Assembly: GCA_963746905.1 (NCBI GenBank)
Contig: CAVVCY010000001.1
Coordinates: forward strand, 124,001-188,000
Length of the DNA: 64,000 nucleotides
From: JALYNX01 sp963746905
Lineage (GTDB): Bacteria; Actinomycetota; Acidimicrobiia; Spongiisociales; ZC4RG35
Direction of reading: 5' to 3'
Part shown: piece after piece, positions 41,966-50,653 of the stretch
Layout: each line of letters begins with the position of its first letter
Position numbering within the stretch: position 1 is the first letter of the stretch
The notes under the pieces: generated by a model
The model's input: the letters and a program-made list of their open reading frames with translations, nothing else
What the model was told of the DNA's origin: nothing
Databases searched by the model: none
Translations under genes and position numbers: made by a program

Positions 41966-43953
41966 GTCGGGCCAACGAGATCATCCAGAGCGTCGCTCGG
42001 TGGATCAATCCCGTGATCGGCTCGCCTGCCGGGCCTCTCGAGACCACGGTGTTTGTCGACTCGTTTGGGCCCTCATTGATGCCGCGGACTTCGGTCCATC
42101 AGGGGGTGGCTACGGGGCTTAGCGTTCTCGCCGCCCGAGCAGTCACCAAGGTCGCCGACATGCCCTTTGCCGCCATGGTGCCCGACGACGCCGGCCTGAC
42201 ACGTCGATTGGCGGTGCGCGGCGTGATGGGTGGCGTGGGCGAAAGCCTGGCCCGCATTCCCGAAGTCGAAGGCGAAACCATGTGGCGCTCGGGGACCCGC
42301 ACCTCCGGGCGGCTCATTCGGGCAGCGGCAATCGGTGGCGCTATTTACGACGCCGGCATCTGGTTGCGTGATCGAAACCAATCGAGGCCCGCTCTGACAC
42401 CGGTGTTGGTCACCGCGGCGACAGCCGGAGGCGTCCTGTATTGGGCCCAACGCCGTCTTGCGATCAGAGAGTCCGAAGTGGGGAAATGGCCGATTCCCCA
42501 GACTGAGACGATTCCGTCAGCGCTGGGCACCGCGGTGGTGGTTACAGCAGTTGGTTCGGCCGTTTCTCGGGGTTTTCGGGTGAGCCGGGACGGTTGGATC
42601 AACTACCTCGGGCCAGGATGGTCCAAGAACGTAATGGGCAGGGCAATAAACGCAGCTGTCTGGGCCGGGGGAGCCGTCGCTTTGTACAACGCCGGTGTCG
42701 GCTATCTCACCAAGTCGAACGACAAGGTGGAGCCAGGCTACGCCACTGCACCGACCGCTCCAGAGGTGTCAGGAAGTCCCGACAGCGTTTCCACCTTTGA
42801 GGAGTTGGGTCTGCAGGGCCGCCGATACGTTGTGGATGTGCTCACTCCCGACGTTATCAAGGAGACTCTTGGCGAGAAGGCCAAGGCACAGCCGATCCGG
42901 ACCTTCATCGGATTCAACACTGAGCCTCTCTACTCGACCGGGCGGGCCGAGTTGGCTCTGGAAGAACTCGATCGGACCGGTGCCTTTGATCGCTCATTTC
43001 TCCTCCTCGTGTCTCCTACCGGGACCGGATGGGTCGACCACACGATGATCGAAGCGGCCGAGCTTCTGACCAGGGGCGACATCGCCACCTGTTGCATTCA
43101 ATACGGCAGATCGCCGTCCTTTCTCGCAGTTCAGAAGGTGGCTCTGGGTCGTGCCCAGTTCCGGTTGTTGTTGTGGGGGATCAGAGAGCGTCTTCGCGAA
43201 CGGCCGCCAGGGAAACGCCCCAAGGTCTTGGTCTTCGGCGAGAGTCTCGGTGCGTGGACGTCCTCGGATGTGGTCATGCATCAGGGCATATCGGGATTCG
43301 ATCATTATGGGATCGACCGTGCGCTCTGGTTCGGCCTGCCATGGCTTGCCAAATGGTCCCGGTCGGGGATGGCGCGAGGAGCGTCCGACACCGTTCCACC
43401 CGGCACGGTCGGTGTCTTCGACCAACATGAGCAATTCGCGGTGCTGACTGACGAGGAGCGGGATCGGATGCGGGCAGTGATCCTGTCCCACGACAACGAC
43501 CCGATCGCCCGGTTCGGTCCCGATATGTTGGTTCGCAAGCCGGAGTGGGTCGGAGAGGAAGGTCTGCGCGGGGTGGCACCATCCATCAAATGGATCCCGC
43601 TCGTCACCTTTTGTCAGACCGCCTTGGACGCGGCGAATGCCATGGTCACCGTGCCCGGGGTGTTCGAGTCGTTCGGTCACGACTACCGCGCCGATACGGC
43701 TCGTTTCGTTCGAGACGCCTATCACTTGCCTTCAGTGACCGAAGAGCAGATGGAGAGGATCGAGGCCGCGCTTCGTTCGCTCGAGTTGGAGCGGGCCGAG
43801 CGGATCAAAGCGGCGAACACTGACGCCGCCCCGCCGGCACCGGCTGAGCGCGAGGACGGCGGCCGCACCGCCAGCGCCGGTGTTCCCCTCGTTAGGCCAA
43901 AGACCAAGGGAGCAAATTGGGCAAGAAGCTTGCGGGGGAGACGCCACCGCTGA
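41962..43953 (+). CDS. membrane alpha/beta-hydrolase (Abhydrolase_9 family)
   Basis: 663 residues. The N-terminal third has several hydrophobic, Gly/Ala-rich segments (about 100-260: GTAVVVTAVGSAVSRGFRVS, AVWAGGAVALYNAGVGYLT). The C-terminal domain has VLVFGESLGAWTSSDVVMHQ (nucleophile Ser about residue 425) and FIGFNTEPLYSTGRAELALE. This architecture is the actinobacterial alpha/beta-hydrolase family with an N-terminal membrane part, of unknown substrate. It ends in a Lys/Arg-rich tail. ATGA-coupled to the reductase upstream. Confidence 0.82.
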   Translation: MSRANEIIQSVARWINPVIGSPAGPLETTVFVDSFGPSLMPRTSVHQGVATGLSVLAARAVTKVADMPFAAMVPDDAGLTRRLAVRGVMGGVGESLARIPEVEGETMWRSGTRTSGRLIRAAAIGGAIYDAGIWLRDRNQSRPALTPVLVTAATAGGVLYWAQRRLAIRESEVGKWPIPQTETIPSALGTAVVVTAVGSAVSRGFRVSRDGWINYLGPGWSKNVMGRAINAAVWAGGAVALYNAGVGYLTKSNDKVEPGYATAPTAPEVSGSPDSVSTFEELGLQGRRYVVDVLTPDVIKETLGEKAKAQPIRTFIGFNTEPLYSTGRAELALEELDRTGAFDRSFLLLVSPTGTGWVDHTMIEAAELLTRGDIATCCIQYGRSPSFLAVQKVALGRAQFRLLLWGIRERLRERPPGKRPKVLVFGESLGAWTSSDVVMHQGISGFDHYGIDRALWFGLPWLAKWSRSGMARGASDTVPPGTVGVFDQHEQFAVLTDEERDRMRAVILSHDNDPIARFGPDMLVRKPEWVGEEGLRGVAPSIKWIPLVTFCQTALDAANAMVTVPGVFESFGHDYRADTARFVRDAYHLPSVTEEQMERIEAALRSLELERAERIKAANTDAAPPAPAEREDGGRTASAGVPLVRPKTKGANWARSLRGRRHR

Positions 43954-43996
43954 GTTTCGTGTGTAGCCGAGAACGTGGCTCGGTAACCTCGCACTG

Positions 43997-45280
43997 ATGG
44001 GAAAGCACGCCGAGCTCTACGAGAGACATCAAAAGGTCTTGCCCGGTTGGGCACCCCTCTACTACCAGCAGCCGATCGCGATAGTCGATGGCGATGGTCG
44101 CCACGTGGTTGACGCCGAGGGCAACCGCTACCTCGACTTTTTCGGGGGGATTCTGGTCACGATGACCGGCTATCGGGTTCCGGAGGTGGTGGACGCCATC
44201 AAACGCCAGGCCGACCGGATGTTGCACACCTCGACCTTGTACCTCATCGAGTCCCAGATCGAACTTGCGGAAAAGGTGGCCGAGCTTTCCGGGATTCCCG
44301 ATGCCAAGGTCTTCTTCACCAACTCGGGGACGGAAGCCAACGACGCGGCCTTGATGCTTGCCACCACCTATCGGAAGTCGAATCAGGTGCTGGCGATCCG
44401 GGGCAGCTACCACGGAAAGTCGCATTCGACCATCGCCATCACCGGGCAGAAGGCATGGTCGGGGACCAGCTTCTCCCCATTTCAGGTCACATATGTTCAT
44501 GGCGGATACAAGTTGCGGAGCCCGTTCGGCCACCTGTCCGACGAGGATTTCATCGCCGCCTGCGTGGCTGATCTCGAAGACATGCTCCGGGTCGCAAGTG
44601 CCGGCGAGCCGGCGGCGATGATCGCGGAGCCGATCCAGGGCGTAGGCGGCTTCGTCACCCCTCCGGATGGGTTCTTTGGTGCAATGAAGGAAGTCCTCGA
44701 TGCCCATGGAATCCTCTTCATATCTGACGAGGTGCAGACCGGCTGGGGACGAACTGGTGAGCACTTCTGGGGCTATCAGGCCCACGGGATCACACCCGAC
44801 TTGCTCACCTTTGCCAAAGGCCTGGGCAACGGCCTCAGCATCGGCGGGGTGGTGGCCCCGGCCGAGATCATGGAGGCTTACCCCGCTCTGGGCATTTCCA
44901 CCTTTGGGGGCAACCCTCTGGCGACCGCTGGTGCCCTGGCCAATCTCGAAGTCCTCCTCGACCAGGACATGCAGACCAACGCACTCAAGGTGGGAAACCG
45001 GCTGATGCAGAATCTCATCCCCCTCTCCGAAGAGTTGGAGATGATCGGTGAGGTGAGGGGCAAGGGTCTGATGATCGGGCTGGAACTCGTCGGCCCAGGC
45101 GGCGAGCCTGCGCCGGAGAAGGCCGCCGCCGCGCTCGAAGCCGCCCGTGAGGAGGGTTTGCTGATCGGCAAGGGCGGTCTCTACGGCAATTCCCTGCGCA
45201 TAGCCCCTGCCCTTTCCTTGACCGAGGAAGAGGCGGACGATGGGTTCGAACGCCTTGAGCGAGCACTGAGGCGGATCTAG
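43997..45280 (+). CDS. class III PLP aminotransferase (AGXT2/GABA-aminotransferase-like)
   Basis: 427 residues starting at ATG 43997, 7 bp after a TAACCT box (leaderless type). Key motifs: GNRYLDFFGGILVTMTGYRV, VFFTNSGTEANDAALMLATT (phosphate loop), GSYHGKSHSTIAITG, LFISDEVQTGWGRTGEHFWG (cofactor Asp) and FAKGLGNGLSIGGVVAP with the Schiff-base Lys. It resembles alanine-glyoxylate aminotransferase 2 and related omega-amino acid transaminases. No neighbour fixes the substrate. Confidence 0.9.
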   Translation: MGKHAELYERHQKVLPGWAPLYYQQPIAIVDGDGRHVVDAEGNRYLDFFGGILVTMTGYRVPEVVDAIKRQADRMLHTSTLYLIESQIELAEKVAELSGIPDAKVFFTNSGTEANDAALMLATTYRKSNQVLAIRGSYHGKSHSTIAITGQKAWSGTSFSPFQVTYVHGGYKLRSPFGHLSDEDFIAACVADLEDMLRVASAGEPAAMIAEPIQGVGGFVTPPDGFFGAMKEVLDAHGILFISDEVQTGWGRTGEHFWGYQAHGITPDLLTFAKGLGNGLSIGGVVAPAEIMEAYPALGISTFGGNPLATAGALANLEVLLDQDMQTNALKVGNRLMQNLIPLSEELEMIGEVRGKGLMIGLELVGPGGEPAPEKAAAALEAAREEGLLIGKGGLYGNSLRIAPALSLTEEEADDGFERLERALRRI

Positions 45281-45428
45281 CCCCCTCGCCCAACTCTTTC
45301 GGGTCAGGCGGTTGCTGGAGGAATGGGGGTGTTCCCCCAGGGGGGTGATCCCCATGCAACTCCTGCTTGGATCAATGCAGAATTGGGGGCATGAGCAAAA
45401 GACCAGAAATCGCGGCGTGGGGTGTGTC

Positions 45429-45635
45429 ATGAACCTCGCAGTTGGCATTCCCTGTCCTGTGTGCGGTCACGATGTGGCGGACCTTCTTGAGTTCGTCAAG
45501 GATGACTCCCAGGTCCTGGTTGCCCATCGTCTTCAGTGTGTGCGGTGTGAGGCCGTCTACTTGGAAGGCAGGGAGCCGGCCGAAGAAGACTCTCGTTGGG
45601 AGTTGGTGCTCGACGAAGCCATCAGGCGGAGCTAG
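45429..45635 (+). CDS. small zinc-ribbon protein
   Basis: 68 residues from ATG 45429: MNLAVGIPCPVCGHDVADLL then VAHRLQCVRCEAVYLEGREP. The CxxC...CxxC pair makes a likely structural zinc site. The frame is open to 45312 but that part has no SD. Unknown function. An inverted GC-rich repeat follows the stop. Confidence 0.65.
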   Translation: MNLAVGIPCPVCGHDVADLLEFVKDDSQVLVAHRLQCVRCEAVYLEGREPAEEDSRWELVLDEAIRRS

Positions 45636-45645
45636 CCGCCGGGTT

Positions 45646-45667
45646 GTCCCCCCTTTGCAGGGGGGAC
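45646..45667. repeat. C-run/G-run hairpin, dispersed intergenic element
   Basis: GTCCCCCC-TTTGCA-GGGGGGAC is a perfect 8-bp stem between the zinc-ribbon and sigma factor genes, which converge. It shares the TCCCCC...GCAGGGGGAC core with 35278 and 53188. The following segment to 45697 has a second GACGC...GCGTC stem. Confidence 0.6.
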
Positions 45668-45705
45668 CGACGCGCCCTCAGGCTGCGTCGATGGGGGGTT
45701 TACTC

Positions 45706-46656
45706 CTAGAGCAACGCCTGCAAGTCGATATCGCAGCTCGGGTGACGCAACTTGGCCAGACCCCTTGCCTCGATCTGGCGGACCCGTTCCCGGGTTGAGT
45801 TGATCACCTTGCCAACGTCGGAGAGGGTCCAGGGCTCGTCACCGTCGAGCCCGAAACGGAGCCACAACACTTGCTGTTCTTCGAGATCCAGGATCTGAAG
45901 CGCCTTGATCAACCGTTCTCGACGCCAGGCGGAAGCGGCCCGATCCTCGGGATTGGCGGCCCCTGTGTCCTCGACGAAGTCCTGCAGCGAGGCGTCTCCG
46001 TCCTCACCAACCGGCCGGTCCAGCGAGACCGTCTCCGCGGGGGCCTCGAGGGCGGCGAGCACTCGCTCGGTGTCCAGGCCTGATGCCTCTGAGATCTCCT
46101 CCAGGGTTGGGGCGCGGTGGTACTTGTCGTGGAGGCTCTGCTTGGTGTCCTGGACGGTGCGCACGACGTCAACCATGTGAACGGGGAGTCGGATGGTTCG
46201 CCCGTTGTTTCCGAGGCCACGTGTGATCGCCTGGCGGATCCACCACGTTGCGTAGGTCGAGAACTTGAAACCTTTGCGCCAGTCGAACTTTTCCACAGCG
46301 CGGATCAGCCCCAAGTTGCCCTCTTGGATCAGGTCGAGGAGGTCGAGCCCTCGCCCGGTGTAACGCTTCGCGATCGAGATGACCAACCGAAGATTGGAGC
46401 GGATGAAGGTCATCTTGGCCTCTTCGCCTTCGGCGATGAGACGCATCAGTTGCGGTCGCTCCGCAGCCTGAAAATCTCCTGTTTCGAGCAGGGATTTTGC
46501 CTTCTTGCCCCGCTCCATGGACCGGGCGAGATGAACCTCGTCTTCGGCCGTCAGGAGCAGGTGTGCAGATACCTCATCCAGGTAAAGGCCAACGGTGTCA
46601 CCGGGGCCTGAGCCCCGCTCCGGTCTCGCATCACTGGCCCTGATGGGCTTCCCCAA
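45706..46656 (-). CDS. sigma-70 family RNA polymerase sigma factor (HrdB/SigB-like, group 1/2)
   Basis: 316 residues from TTG 46656 with GAGGAGG upstream. Region 1.2 is DTVGLYLDEVSAHLLLTAED. Region 2 has FIRSNLRLVISIAKRYTGRG, LDLIQEGNLGLIRAVEKFDW and GFKFSTYATWWIRQAITRGL. Region 3 has RLPVHMVDVVRTVQDTKQSL. Region 4 has WLRFGLDGDEPWTLSDVGKV and STRERVRQIEARGLAKLRHP. It lacks the long acidic N-terminal extension of many housekeeping HrdB proteins, so it may be a group 2 factor. It recognises -10 elements like the TANNNT boxes seen here. Confidence 0.95.
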   Translation of the reverse strand: MGKPIRASDARPERGSGPGDTVGLYLDEVSAHLLLTAEDEVHLARSMERGKKAKSLLETGDFQAAERPQLMRLIAEGEEAKMTFIRSNLRLVISIAKRYTGRGLDLLDLIQEGNLGLIRAVEKFDWRKGFKFSTYATWWIRQAITRGLGNNGRTIRLPVHMVDVVRTVQDTKQSLHDKYHRAPTLEEISEASGLDTERVLAALEAPAETVSLDRPVGEDGDASLQDFVEDTGAANPEDRAASAWRRERLIKALQILDLEEQQVLWLRFGLDGDEPWTLSDVGKVINSTRERVRQIEARGLAKLRHPSCDIDLQALL

Positions 46657-46721
46657 TCTGACCTCCTCAACAACCCCTGTTGAAAACTAACCCTCCTGGC
46701 TGAATCTGGCAAACCAAAATC

Positions 46722-48224
46722 ATGGCTTACCGATTTGCCCTGGGTAACCTCCATTTCTCAGTGTCTCGCCGATCCCAGTTCCGTTTGCTGGTGGCGTTCA
46801 CAATCGTCTGGGCAGTGTGGGCCGGGTGGTCGCTGCTCGGCCGAGCCACTCCCTACACATTGCGTGTTCTCGATGACTCTGGTGCGCCGGTCGCATCCGC
46901 ATTCGTCGATGTCAATGGGAGTCAGGTCGGCACCAGTGCCGACGATGGCTTGGTCGGCATGGACTGGAACTCTTCCAAATCTGTCGTCGAGGTGAGCGCT
47001 CCCGGTCATGTTCCGCTCACGATCACTTTGACCGATCGTCCTGAGGGCGTGGTCGACGCGGTGCTCAAGGCGCGTGTCCTGAGAGGCAAGGTCGTCGATG
47101 GTTCCGGTGTGCCTGTTGAAGCAGTTCAGGTGGTCGCCGGCCCTGCAAGCGGAGTCAGCGACGATGAAGGTGAGTTCACCATCCGCGGCGCCGAGCCGGG
47201 GCCGATCCAGGTGACGCGACCAGCCTGGGTGGACACCAGCTTCAATTGGGACGGTGGCCCAGGGGAGGCGAGTGTCGAATTGCTGCCCTTCGCAGCGCGT
47301 GCAGTCCACATCTCAGGGGAGGCCACCGGCCACAGCATCGACCACTACATCGAGATGGCACAGGAGACCGAGTTGAACGCGCTCATGATCGATCTCAAGG
47401 ATGAGACCGGCCAAGTCTGGTACAACAGCAAGGACCCGGTCGCGGGGGAGGTAAAGGCCGTTCGCGGGGTGTATGACCTGAGTGCCGTTTCGGCCCGGGC
47501 ACATGAGGCCGGCCTCTACGTGATCGGTCGGCTGGTGATTTTCAACGACCCAACCGCTGCCATCATGAAACCATCGATGGCAGTGTGGGACACGGCGACC
47601 GACGCCCCGTTCGAGTCCAACGAACAGTATTTCCTCGACCCGACCGATCCCGACGCACGCGCCTATGCCCTCTCGCTGGCCACCGAGGCATGCTCGATGG
47701 GTGTGGACGAGATCCAGTTCGACTACGTGCGCTTCCCCGACCAACGCTCGGAGACGGCGGTGTTCGACGGTGGTGTCACCCAGGACGTGAGAATCGAGGC
47801 GATCAACTCTTTCTTCGACGAGGCAGTTGCGTCACTCCACCCCCTGGGTTGTGCAGTCGGGGCCGATGTGTTCGGGTTCACCACCAAGGCCGAGGACGAC
47901 GGTGGAATCGGTCAGAGGTGGCCCGACATCCTGCAGATCGTGGACGTCGCCTCGCCCATGGTCTATCCCTCGCACTACAGCACCGGTTGGTATGGCTTCG
48001 ATGTCCCCAACGATCATCCCGCCGAGATGGTCACCAATGCTCTGGAAGACGGGTTGGCGAGGATGCCTCGCAACGTCGTCATTCGACCCTGGCTCCAGGA
48101 CTTCGGCTACACCCCAGATCAGGTCCGAGCGCAGATCGACTCCGCCGAACAGTATGGGCTGGGCTGGATGCTGTGGAACGCGAAGTCGAATGTGACTATG
48201 GACGCCTTGGGGCCCGCCGAATAA
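46722..48224 (+). CDS. exported DUF4015-like glycoside hydrolase with carboxypeptidase-regulatory-like domains
   Basis: 500 residues. An N-terminal anchor (LLVAFTIVWAVWAGWSLLGR) is followed by two small beta domains (about 45-190: TLRVLDDSGAPVASAFVDVN, GKVVDGSGVPVEAVQVVAGP), then a TIM-barrel-like domain with AVHISGEATG, LNALMIDLKDETGQVWYNSK, VDEIQFDYVRFPD and ASPMVYPSHYSTGWYGFDVP. These match the putative glycoside hydrolase family DUF4015. The acidic residues in DEIQFDYVRFPD are likely catalytic. The target polysaccharide is unknown. Confidence 0.85.
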   Translation: MAYRFALGNLHFSVSRRSQFRLLVAFTIVWAVWAGWSLLGRATPYTLRVLDDSGAPVASAFVDVNGSQVGTSADDGLVGMDWNSSKSVVEVSAPGHVPLTITLTDRPEGVVDAVLKARVLRGKVVDGSGVPVEAVQVVAGPASGVSDDEGEFTIRGAEPGPIQVTRPAWVDTSFNWDGGPGEASVELLPFAARAVHISGEATGHSIDHYIEMAQETELNALMIDLKDETGQVWYNSKDPVAGEVKAVRGVYDLSAVSARAHEAGLYVIGRLVIFNDPTAAIMKPSMAVWDTATDAPFESNEQYFLDPTDPDARAYALSLATEACSMGVDEIQFDYVRFPDQRSETAVFDGGVTQDVRIEAINSFFDEAVASLHPLGCAVGADVFGFTTKAEDDGGIGQRWPDILQIVDVASPMVYPSHYSTGWYGFDVPNDHPAEMVTNALEDGLARMPRNVVIRPWLQDFGYTPDQVRAQIDSAEQYGLGWMLWNAKSNVTMDALGPAE

Positions 48225-48254
48225 TTGGCACTATCGCCATAGGTGAAATACGAT
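48225..48254 (+). promoter_or_regulatory. promoter of the sufD operon
   Basis: TTGGCA (48225-48230), 18-bp spacer, TACGAT (48249-48254); the -35 begins immediately after the upstream stop. CACTAT...ATAGGTG in the spacer is a partial inverted repeat, a possible site for an Fe-S regulator. Confidence 0.5.
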
Positions 48255-48279
48255 CGGGGAGTCCCACCCGGAGAGGTTT

Positions 48280-49542
48280 TTGCCCTCGTTTGACTCCGAG
48301 AATCTCGAAAAGCTGATCGCCGCCGCCCCTTCTTGGCGGCGCGAGGGGATGCTCGCCGCCCACCGCGTCTTCGAATCTCTTGAGGAGCCGACCGGTGCTG
48401 AGGAGGACTGGCGATATGTCCAGTTCGAGACCCCATTTTCCAGCCTGCACACGATCGACGAGCCCGGCGCCCCTATGGGCGGAGGCCCGTTCCTGGAATC
48501 GGTGGACCGAACCTCGGGCCGAGTGCTAATCGTGGATGGGGCGGTTTTGGAGGCATCCTCGGACGGTGCTCTGGTTCAGCGGTTCGCAGATCTGGATGAC
48601 GCGCCGGGTCATGTCAGTCTTGTACCTGTCGATCACAACAAGCTCGCCGCTGCCCACGCTTCGTTCTCCACCGACGGGGCACTGATCGAGATACCGAGAG
48701 GAGCGGTGATGGCGGACCCCCTGGTCGTCGAGATCCAGGGCGTTACCCCAGACGCTGCATCGTTTCCACACGTGATCGTTCGAGTCGGCGAGAACGCTGA
48801 GGCAAGCGTTCTGATCGTCTACCGGTCGGCCGACGACACGAGGTTGCTGATGGTCCCCGAGATCGACCTCGAAGTCGCTGCCGGGGGCCGGCTGCGCTAT
48901 CTGGCAGTTCAGGGACTGGATCACGCCGCAACCTCAGTGGTTCACCAGCGGGTCTCTCTGAGCCGGGATGCCACCGCCCGGATCGGTGAGGTCGGGCTCG
49001 GCGCAAAATTGGGTCGCCTCGACCTCGGGATCAGTCTGATCGGGGATGGCTCGTCATCGGAGGTGGTTGGCCTCTACTTCGGTGAAGGCAACCAGACCCT
49101 GGATTACCGCATGCTCATAACCCACGAGGGCCGAAGCACGACCTCGGACGTGTTTCTCAAAGGTGCGGTCGAAGACGACGCCCAGAGTGTGTTCACCGGT
49201 CTCCTGCGGATCGAGAAGGACGCCAGAGGAACCTCGACCTTCGAGACCAATCGGAACCTGGTCCTCTCTGAAAACGCCAAGGCGCAATCAGTGCCCAATC
49301 TGGAGATCCTTTGCAACGACGTGATATGTGGCCATGCGTCGTCGGTGGGTCCGCTCGAGCAAGAGCATCTCTACTACCTCCAAAGTCGCGGGCTCACGCG
49401 GGTTCGGGCCGAGCGGCTGCTGATCAGGGGGTTCTTCCAGGAAGTCATCGATCGTCTTCCGATCGAGGCCGTCGGAGGCCCGATTTCGGAGGAGGTCTTT
49501 CGGAGATTCGTCTCAGCTCAGGAAGAGGGTCGGGTCGCATGA
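48280..49542 (+). CDS. sufD: Fe-S cluster assembly scaffold protein
   Basis: 420 residues from TTG 48280 with GGAGAGG just upstream. EEDWRYVQFETP near residue 45 is the SufD N-terminal mark. The beta-helix core contains GRLRYLAVQGLDHAAT, VFLKGAVEDDAQSVFTGLLR and KDARGTSTFETNRNLVLSEN, and the end has ILCNDVICGHASSVGPLEQE and YYLQSRGLTRVRAERLLIRG. SufD pairs with SufB and SufC to build clusters. SufB is absent from the window, so it must be elsewhere. ATGA-coupled to the Rieske gene. Confidence 0.9.
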   Translation: MPSFDSENLEKLIAAAPSWRREGMLAAHRVFESLEEPTGAEEDWRYVQFETPFSSLHTIDEPGAPMGGGPFLESVDRTSGRVLIVDGAVLEASSDGALVQRFADLDDAPGHVSLVPVDHNKLAAAHASFSTDGALIEIPRGAVMADPLVVEIQGVTPDAASFPHVIVRVGENAEASVLIVYRSADDTRLLMVPEIDLEVAAGGRLRYLAVQGLDHAATSVVHQRVSLSRDATARIGEVGLGAKLGRLDLGISLIGDGSSSEVVGLYFGEGNQTLDYRMLITHEGRSTTSDVFLKGAVEDDAQSVFTGLLRIEKDARGTSTFETNRNLVLSENAKAQSVPNLEILCNDVICGHASSVGPLEQEHLYYLQSRGLTRVRAERLLIRGFFQEVIDRLPIEAVGGPISEEVFRRFVSAQEEGRVA

Positions 49543-49850
49543 AGATCGAGCTCGGCGCCCTCGAGACCCTTCCCCGTGATCGGGGGATAAGGGTGACCGT
49601 CGGCGACACCCGGGTCGCGGTGTTCCGGGTGGCCGACGAGGTATTCGCCATCGGCGATCGCTGCTCGCATGCCGAGGCTTCCCTGGCCGAGGGAGAGGTC
49701 TACGGCACCGAGGTCGAGTGCCCCCGACATGGCTCCGAGTTCGAGTTGCGGACAGGTGAGCCGATTTCATTGCCGGCAACTCAGCCGGTGCCGACCTATG
49801 AAGTCAAGATCGAGGACGGGAACGTCTTCCTCTTCCTGGAGCTGCCATGA
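49539..49850 (+). CDS. Rieske-type ferredoxin (NirD/bacterial SUF-linked)
   Basis: 103 residues from ATG 49539 (overlapping the sufD stop). The cluster ligands are in DRCSHAEASLA (Cys-X-His) and VECPRHGSEFEL (Cys-X-X-His), spaced by about 18 residues as in Rieske ferredoxins. Such small Rieske proteins lie in actinobacterial suf operons, presumably supplying electrons to the machinery. ATGA-coupled to sufC. No membrane segment. Confidence 0.92.
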   Translation: MKIELGALETLPRDRGIRVTVGDTRVAVFRVADEVFAIGDRCSHAEASLAEGEVYGTEVECPRHGSEFELRTGEPISLPATQPVPTYEVKIEDGNVFLFLELP

Positions 49851-50647
49851 CCGCTGCGTTGAAAATCATGGGTCTATCTGCATCGGTTTCCAACAAGCAG
49901 ATTCTCCAGGATCTCGATCTCGAGGTTCCCTACGGGGAGATCCACGCAATCATGGGCCCCAACGGATCGGGCAAATCGACCTTGTGCCATGTGCTCACAG
50001 GCAAGTCGGGCTACGAGGTGGAGGGGTCGGCGACCCTCGACGACGTGGACCTGTTCTCGTTGACCGTCGACGAACGATCACGGCTCGGGCTGCTGCAGAG
50101 CTTCCAATACCCGACCGAAGTGCCGGGCGTCAGGCTCAGGGAGTTTCTGCTCGAGGCAGCAGATGAGCGAGGTGTGGGCCCTGAGGAGGCCGCTACCCGA
50201 GTCGAGGACGAAGCCAAGCGGTTCGACACCACCCGCTTTCTCGATCGCTCCCTCAACAACGATCTATCAGGTGGGGAGAAGAAGCGCTCTGAGATCTTCC
50301 AGATGGCGGTGCTCCGGCCCAAGCTGGCTCTCCTCGACGAAATCGACTCCGGGCTGGACATCGATGCGGTGCGCCAGGTTTCCGAGGCCGTGGAGTCGAT
50401 GCGCTCGCCAGACCTGGGGGTTGTGATGATCACCCACTACAGCCGAATACTCCGCTATCTGATGCCGGATCGGATTCACGTGATGATCGACGGCCGCATC
50501 GTCGCCTCGGGTGGTGCCGAGCTTGCTGAAGAGCTCGACACCGGGGGATACGACTCGGTGCGGGATCGTCTCGGCTTGCAGCGCGCTTCGGGAGAACCGG
50601 TGCGAAAGGCCTCCGACTTCTACACCGACACCCCGTTCGACGTCTGA
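49847..50647 (+). CDS. sufC: SUF system ATPase, copy 1
   Basis: 266 residues: Walker A GPNGSGKST, Q-loop LLQSFQYPTEVPGVRLREFL, signature DLSGGEKKRSEIFQMAVLRP, Walker B LALLDEIDSGLDIDAVRQVS and MITHYSRILRYLMPDRIHVM. The LDEIDSGLDIDA signature is diagnostic of SufC. It is clearly different in sequence from the second SufC at 54881, and it has a C-terminal tail of about 20 residues (FYTDTPFDV). It follows the Rieske gene by ATGA and precedes an M42 peptidase gene. Confidence 0.92.
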   Translation: MTAALKIMGLSASVSNKQILQDLDLEVPYGEIHAIMGPNGSGKSTLCHVLTGKSGYEVEGSATLDDVDLFSLTVDERSRLGLLQSFQYPTEVPGVRLREFLLEAADERGVGPEEAATRVEDEAKRFDTTRFLDRSLNNDLSGGEKKRSEIFQMAVLRPKLALLDEIDSGLDIDAVRQVSEAVESMRSPDLGVVMITHYSRILRYLMPDRIHVMIDGRIVASGGAELAEELDTGGYDSVRDRLGLQRASGEPVRKASDFYTDTPFDV

Positions 50648-50653
50648 CAGCAA

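Noticed and set aside
43892..45448. 518-residue open frame on the minus strand opposite the class III aminotransferase
   Set aside because: It is antisense to a clearly conserved gene, reads as low-structure Arg/Gly/Leu sequence, and has no SD or family motif. Long antisense frames are expected at this GC content.
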